From an endosymbiont of Bathymodiolus septemdierum str. Myojin knoll (GTDB lineage: Bacteria; Pseudomonadota; Gammaproteobacteria; PS1; Pseudothioglobaceae), in NCBI RefSeq assembly GCF_001547755.1, contig NZ_AP013042.1:1178001-1242000 (forward strand): a stretch of DNA of 64,000 bases, in the 5' to 3' direction. Shown here in pieces: positions 62,436 through 64,000 of this stretch (positions are counted from its first letter, which is position 1; the number at the start of each line of letters is the position of its first letter). Both the position numbers and the translations under genes were made by a program. A model generated the notes under the pieces. That model ran no database searches. It saw only the letters and a program-made list of their open reading frames with translations, and was not told where the DNA came from.

Positions 62436-64000
62436 ATGAGCGACAATACAACAAACAACAAGCCCGTGATTAATTTTATTCGTCATCAGATTAACGATGA
62501 CTTGGATAAAAACTTGCACGATTCAATTCAAACCCGTTTTCCACCTGAGCCAAATGGCTATTTACATATCGGTCATGCCAAATCTATTTGCCTGAATTTC
62601 GGCTTAGCGAAAGATTATAACGGTAAATGTAATTTGCGTTTTGATGACACCAATCCTTCTAAAGAAGAGGTAGAATTCATTGATTCTATTAAAAATGATG
62701 TGCAATGGCTGGGTTTTGATTGGGATGGCGAGGTTAGATATACTTCCAATTATTTTCCAAAATTTTACCAATACGCCAAAGAATTAATCGATAAGGGATT
62801 GGCATTCGTGTGCTTTTTGAATGCGGAAGAAACGCGTGAATATCGTGGCACTTTAAAACAAGCAGGTAAAAATAGCCCATATCGTGATACCTCAAAAGCA
62901 GAAAATTTAGACCTACTTGCGAAGATGAAAGATGGAAAATTTTCTGAAGGCGAATGCGTTTTGCGTGCCAAAATTGATATGGCTTCCCCGTTTATATGTC
63001 TGCGTGACCCGACACTTTACCGTATCCGTTTTGACAAACATCATCAGACCGGCAACGAATGGCGTATTTATCCAATGTATGATTTTGCCCATTGTATTAG
63101 TGATGCAATTGAAGGTATTACTCATTCACTGTGCACTTTGGAATTCCAAGACAATCGTCGCTTGTATGACTGGATATTGGAGAACTTGGACGATTTTAAC
63201 AAGCCCAATCGCCCCCATCAATATGAATTTTCACGCCTAAATCTTGAATACACAGTAATGAGCAAACGCAAATTGCAGCAATTGGTAGAATACAATTTGG
63301 TTACTGGCTGGGATGACCCACGGATGCCAACCCTATCGGGCTTGCGTCGTCGTGGTTATACGGCGGCAGGTATTCGTGATTTTATCGATAGAATTGGCAT
63401 ATCGAAAGTAGACAGTATGACAGATATGTCCATTTTAGAAGCCAGCATTCGTGATGATTTGAATACCGTTGCACCTCGCACGATGGGCGTTATTGACCCG
63501 ATTAAAGTTATTATTGAAAACTATCCAGAGGATAAAATTGAGTCATTGCAAGCGCCAATTCACCCGCAAAACGAAGCCATGGGCAAGCGAGAAATTTTCT
63601 TCTCAAGAATGCTTTATATTGACAGGTCTGACTTTGAAGAAGTTGCACCGAACAAAAAATTCAAACGCTTAGCACTCAATAAAGAAGTGCGCCTGCGTAA
63701 TGCTTATGTGATTAATGCCACAACTTTTGACACTGATTTTGACGGCAATATTACTACGGTTTATGCGACTTATGATGCAGAGACTTTAGGCAAAAACCCT
63801 GCTGATGGGCGTAAAGTCAAAGGTGTGATTCATTTTGTTGAAGCCAGCAAAGCCCTTAAAGCAGAATTCCGATTATATGATAGATTATTTACCCTTGAAA
63901 ACCCAGGTAAAAACGACCATTTTGAACAATTACTCAATTCAGAATCTTTGATAACGACTCATGGCGTGGTTGAGCCAGGGATGAAAAATGCAGAACCCGA
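62436..64000 (+). CDS. glnS: glutaminyl-tRNA synthetase (partial, runs off right edge)
   Basis: The frame from ATG 62436 stays open to the end of the window (521 codons). Class I signatures are present: [23 protein letters not shown] with the HIGH motif, [12 protein letters not shown], and VMSKRKL as the KMSKS loop near residue 270. Catalytic part of the N-terminal domain and much of the anticodon-binding beta-barrel are included; only the last C-terminal residues are missing. It is divergent from pgi with 50 bases between starts. Confidence 0.96.
   Translation, partial: MSDNTTNNKPVINFIRHQINDDLDKNLHDSIQTRFPPEPNGYLHIGHAKSICLNFGLAKDYNGKCNLRFDDTNPSKEEVEFIDSIKNDVQWLGFDWDGEVRYTSNYFPKFYQYAKELIDKGLAFVCFLNAEETREYRGTLKQAGKNSPYRDTSKAENLDLLAKMKDGKFSEGECVLRAKIDMASPFICLRDPTLYRIRFDKHHQTGNEWRIYPMYDFAHCISDAIEGITHSLCTLEFQDNRRLYDWILENLDDFNKPNRPHQYEFSRLNLEYTVMSKRKLQQLVEYNLVTGWDDPRMPTLSGLRRRGYTAAGIRDFIDRIGISKVDSMTDMSILEASIRDDLNTVAPRTMGVIDPIKVIIENYPEDKIESLQAPIHPQNEAMGKREIFFSRMLYIDRSDFEEVAPNKKFKRLALNKEVRLRNAYVINATTFDTDFDGNITTVYATYDAETLGKNPADGRKVKGVIHFVEASKALKAEFRLYDRLFTLENPGKNDHFEQLLNSESLITTHGVVEPGMKNAEP

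Noticed and set aside
1-64000. CRISPR arrays, rRNA genes, transposases and prophage genes
   Set aside because: No regularly spaced repeats, no rRNA-like segments and no transposase or phage structural proteins were recognised on either strand.

Overview
The window looks like the chromosome of an AT-rich, sulfur-oxidising gammaproteobacterium. The main evidence is a complete reverse-type dissimilatory sulfite reductase cluster, dsrABEFHCMKLJOPNR, on the minus strand from 40107 down to 27666. It includes dsrEFH and dsrL, which mark the oxidative direction. Gammaproteobacterial gene sets surround it (LPS genes kdsA, kdsB, lpxK and an LpxL-like gene; lolCD; carAB; purEK). Gene content and base composition fit the SUP05/Thioglobus/bathymodioline-symbiont group; that placement is inference from memory of such genomes, not a database result.

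Layout. 1-2.4 kb: kdsA, trpC, an OsmC-type protein. 2.4-2.7 kb: tRNA-Ser(GCU) and a 100-bp imperfect palindrome. 2.7-7.6 kb is the accessory region. thiG is followed by a RelE/ParE-type toxin-antitoxin pair bracketed by a 201-bp direct repeat of the thiG 3' end. Next comes a truncated nucleotidyltransferase and then a small chromosomal integron: integrase at 6588-7550, attI, and two gene cassettes with readable attC sites. One cassette carries a DUF805 membrane protein, the other a HEPN-domain protein with eight CxxC pairs. 7.6-27 kb: bioFH, purEK, folD, kdsB, lpxK, lolCD, then a panD / carrier protein / broken adenylation enzyme / acyltransferase cluster, the Na+-pumping oxaloacetate decarboxylase oadGAB, tRNA-Leu(CAA), infA, metF, hemD, a Ca2+/Na+ antiporter and tsaE. 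27.7-40.1 kb: the dsr cluster. 40.3-64 kb: gltD, rplS, a 160-bp palindrome, xerD, greA, carBA, mlaA, an HMA-domain protein with thiS, a second (MazEF-like) toxin-antitoxin pair, a PP-loop ATPase, prmA, a second DsrC-family gene, alaS, glmS, a TolC-like protein with an overlapping XRE regulator, galU, pgi and the start of glnS.

How the genes work together. DsrAB with DsrEFH/DsrC oxidises persulfide sulfur to sulfite. The membrane complex DsrMKJOP and the oxidoreductase DsrL handle electrons, and DsrN makes the amidated siroheme. Several genes elsewhere also concern sulfur handling (thiS, thiG, the DsrC paralogue, the PP-loop ATPase). The most unusual items are the two-cassette integron with its HEPN/zinc-ribbon cassette, the thiG duplication around a toxin-antitoxin pair, two long intergenic palindromes, a slippery palindromic insertion inside dsrN, and two very small ORFs translationally coupled to their neighbours. 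No CRISPR array, rRNA, transposase or prophage was seen. No stretch over 300 bases lacks a described feature; 2384-2740 holds only the tRNA and the palindrome.
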